A stretch of DNA of 6,665 nt from Roseiflexaceae bacterium (GTDB lineage: Bacteria; Chloroflexota; Chloroflexia; Chloroflexales; Roseiflexaceae), in the NCBI GenBank assembly GCA_014381165.1, contig JACMIM010000246.1:1-6665 (forward strand), written 5' to 3'. The notes below the pieces were generated by a model, which did not search any database, was not told the origin of the DNA, and was given only the letters and a program-made list of their open reading frames with translations. Below are positions 5,421 through 6,665 of the stretch, one piece after another (position 1 is the stretch's first letter; each line of letters begins with the position of its first letter). A program made the position numbers and the translations under genes.

Positions 5421-6311
5421 TTCTTTCGCCGCCCTCAAGATCTGACCCACGCCATCGCGCGTCCTGCGGTCAGCGATGATATTACGGCTGTCTCGCGGCT
5501 GCTACGCGAGAGCGCACACCGCTTTCTTGGCACTGCCAGTGCGGAGCTGCCGGCGCTGATCGGTACCGCACCGGCTTGCCTGCTTTTCCGCGGGGGCGAT
5601 GTGTGGGGCGCGGCGGTGGCAGGCTGGCCGGTAGATGACACGAGCTGGGTTCGCGCGCTGGCCCTGGCCGATGGCGTGGCCACTGGCGAGGGGGTGGACG
5701 CGCTGTTGTCACAGCTGTTCGACCAGCTGCACGGGCAGGGCGTACAGCGTCTGTTCTACGCCGGCGATGTTGGTGCCGACGCCTGGATTCAGCCGCTGTT
5801 GCTCGATCGCGGCTGGCAGCACCACACTGATGTAGTCGTATACGAAAAGATCGGCTATGCGGTTCCTGACAGCGGTAACGCCCAGGTGCGTGTGCGCCAG
5901 GCTCAACCAGCCGATCTGAGGGCTATCCTCGCGCTCGATCGGCTCAGTTTTGATGCGCAGTGGGTCAAGGATGGAAGCGTGATCGCGCCGGCCATCGTCG
6001 AGCAGCCGTTTTTCGTGGTCGCCGAGCAGGCCGGGTTGCCGGTAGGCTATGCCTTTGCCACCGGCCATTTCAACGGGCGGCTTATGCATCTTGTTCGCAT
6101 CGCCGTCGACCCGGCGGCACGCGGTCAGGGCATCGGCGTCCGGCTGATGGCCGAGGTCGTGGGCTATGCGCGCCAGTCCAACGCCGATTCACTGACGCTG
6201 AATACGCAGCAGGAGAACCGCGCCGCCCAGCGCCTGTATGAGTGGTTTGGCTTCCGCCGCACCGGCGAAAGCCAGCGCGTGCTCCGGCGCGATCTCGCGG
6301 GCGTGGCATAA
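5415..6311 (+). CDS. GNAT family N-acetyltransferase, two-domain
   Basis: The 298-residue product carries a C-terminal GNAT domain (about 157-294). It begins VRVRQAQPADLRAILALD and has the strand-4/acetyl-CoA signature VRIAVDPAARGQGIGVRLM (227-244), in which RGQGIG (236-241) is the pyrophosphate-binding loop. It ends with LNTQQENRAAQRLYEWFGF (262-280), the usual N...A..LYE..GF motif. Residues about 14-145 look like a second, degenerate GNAT domain (AIARPAVSDDITAVSRLL at the start, LLLDRGWQHHTDVVVYEK at the end) without an intact acetyl-CoA loop. The substrate cannot be predicted; the C-terminal motif spacing resembles RimI-like protein or small-molecule acetyltransferases. ATG 5415 is chosen because it directly precedes the domain and a -10 lies just upstream; an in-frame ATG at 5337 would overlap the glycosyltransferase coding region. 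Confidence 0.92.
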   Translation: MPFFRRPQDLTHAIARPAVSDDITAVSRLLRESAHRFLGTASAELPALIGTAPACLLFRGGDVWGAAVAGWPVDDTSWVRALALADGVATGEGVDALLSQLFDQLHGQGVQRLFYAGDVGADAWIQPLLLDRGWQHHTDVVVYEKIGYAVPDSGNAQVRVRQAQPADLRAILALDRLSFDAQWVKDGSVIAPAIVEQPFFVVAEQAGLPVGYAFATGHFNGRLMHLVRIAVDPAARGQGIGVRLMAEVVGYARQSNADSLTLNTQQENRAAQRLYEWFGFRRTGESQRVLRRDLAGVA

Positions 6312-6420
6312 CGTTTTGCGCCGCCACCATGGCCACCGGATACATCCGGCGTCTGATACGTCAAAACGCGCTGAAGCGCGTGTACCTGCGTCATACGCGG
6401 TTCAGCGCGTTTTGCATACC
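6309..6420. repeat. Dispersed palindromic repeat, copy B
   Basis: This copy aligns to 2432-2540 (copy A) in the same orientation and starts exactly at the TAA stop of the acetyltransferase. Its core inverted repeat has arms at 6363-6381 and 6395-6413, complementary at 18 of 19 positions, around a 13-nt loop; the outer 13 bp of the stem (AAAACGCGCTGAA) are perfect. Read on the plus strand, the stem ends in TTTT, so it could also serve as a weak terminator for the acetyltransferase mRNA. An 8-bp direct repeat, CGTTTTGC, occurs at 6312-6319 and 6408-6415. Confidence 0.8.
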
Positions 6421-6506
6421 AGCAGTGGGCTTTCGCCCTCGCATGGGGTGCGGGCGGCAACAATCTGAATCCCGCGCCCAGCTCACAACGCTAGCCAGCC
6501 GTATGC

Positions 6507-6512
6507 TATACT
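6507..6512 (+). promoter_or_regulatory. Promoter-like -10 element
   Basis: TATACT is embedded in TATACTTATT, the same decamer that precedes the acetyltransferase start (5400-5409). No good -35 is seen 17 bp upstream. If used, it would transcribe the stem-loop at 6554-6590 and anything beyond the right edge. Confidence 0.3.
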
Positions 6513-6553
6513 TATTTGGCTGTAACATAGGTCTCAATACTATCATCTCTGTT

Positions 6554-6590
6554 GGTTGGCGGTCTGGCATTTCGCGCCAAGCCACCAACC
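6554..6590. repeat. Imperfect stem-loop
   Basis: The arms 6554-6568 and 6576-6590 pair at 12 of 15 positions plus one G/T wobble, around a 7-nt loop. The outer six base pairs, GGTTGG with CCAACC, are perfect. No T-tract follows on the plus strand, so it is not an obvious terminator. It could be a leader structure for a gene beyond the window or part of an element end. Confidence 0.55.
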
Positions 6591-6665
6591 AGAAATCTAT
6601 CTGTATTAGGAGTTACGCAGTTGCCCAAGCGCGTTCATTTCGCCTGCGGCGGGCAAGGAAATAAC

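Larger units (their letters stand above)
6312..6665. other. Intergenic region after the acetyltransferase
   Basis: These 354 bp hold copy B of the dispersed repeat, a small GGGC-TTTC-GCCC hairpin (6427-6438), a promoter-like TATACT (6507-6512), and an imperfect stem-loop (6554-6590). The open frames crossing it do not resemble known proteins and run through the repeat, so I call none of them. The downstream gene, if any, lies beyond the right edge. Confidence 0.6.

Noticed and set aside
6242..6664. Plus-strand 140-residue frame to the right edge
   Set aside because: It starts within the acetyltransferase, crosses dispersed repeat copy B and several hairpins, and shows no recognisable domain.

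Overview
The window is GC-rich bacterial chromosome with an ordinary gene set and an unusually repeat-rich intergenic component. The gene families and the style of the repeats (GC-rich palindromic units with GAAGCCC...GGGCTTC arms, CACGAAG hairpins, a GGGCTGA heptanucleotide array) suggest a member of the Chloroflexota, of the Roseiflexus/Chloroflexus/Kouleothrix kind. This is inference from pattern recognition and was not tested by any search. No plasmid, phage, CRISPR, tRNA or rRNA signature is visible.

Layout. Positions 1-2288 (minus) hold most of treY, encoding malto-oligosyltrehalose synthase. Its start is present, but the C-terminus runs off the left edge of the window. The gene carries an in-frame 7-bp tandem repeat. 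Positions 2289-2549 are intergenic and contain a near-perfect hairpin and the first copy of a roughly 110-bp dispersed palindromic repeat. Positions 2550-3029 (minus) encode a small unrecognised protein. Positions 3030-3351 form a divergent intergenic region dominated by a nested inverted-repeat element. Positions 3352-4143 (plus) encode a DUF4058-family protein. A perfect 26-bp-arm hairpin (4155-4215) separates it from the convergent gene at 4225-5379 (minus), a membrane-associated family 2 glycosyltransferase. A 35-bp divergent promoter region follows. Positions 5415-6311 (plus) encode a two-domain GNAT acetyltransferase that appears to be nearly leaderless. Positions 6312-6665 are intergenic and contain the second copy of the dispersed repeat, starting at the acetyltransferase stop codon, then a further hairpin and a promoter-like element.

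Functional picture. TreY makes maltooligosyl-trehalose from glucan ends as the first step of the TreY/TreZ trehalose route, so a treZ partner is expected beyond the left edge. The other genes do not form an obvious pathway with it. The orientation changes (minus, minus, plus, minus, plus) indicate mostly separate transcription units. The most noteworthy content is the repeats: two diverged copies of one palindromic element, a composite inverted-repeat element, a perfect CACGAAG hairpin, and a heptanucleotide array inside a catalytic-domain linker of treY. I did not find a convincing new multi-gene system.
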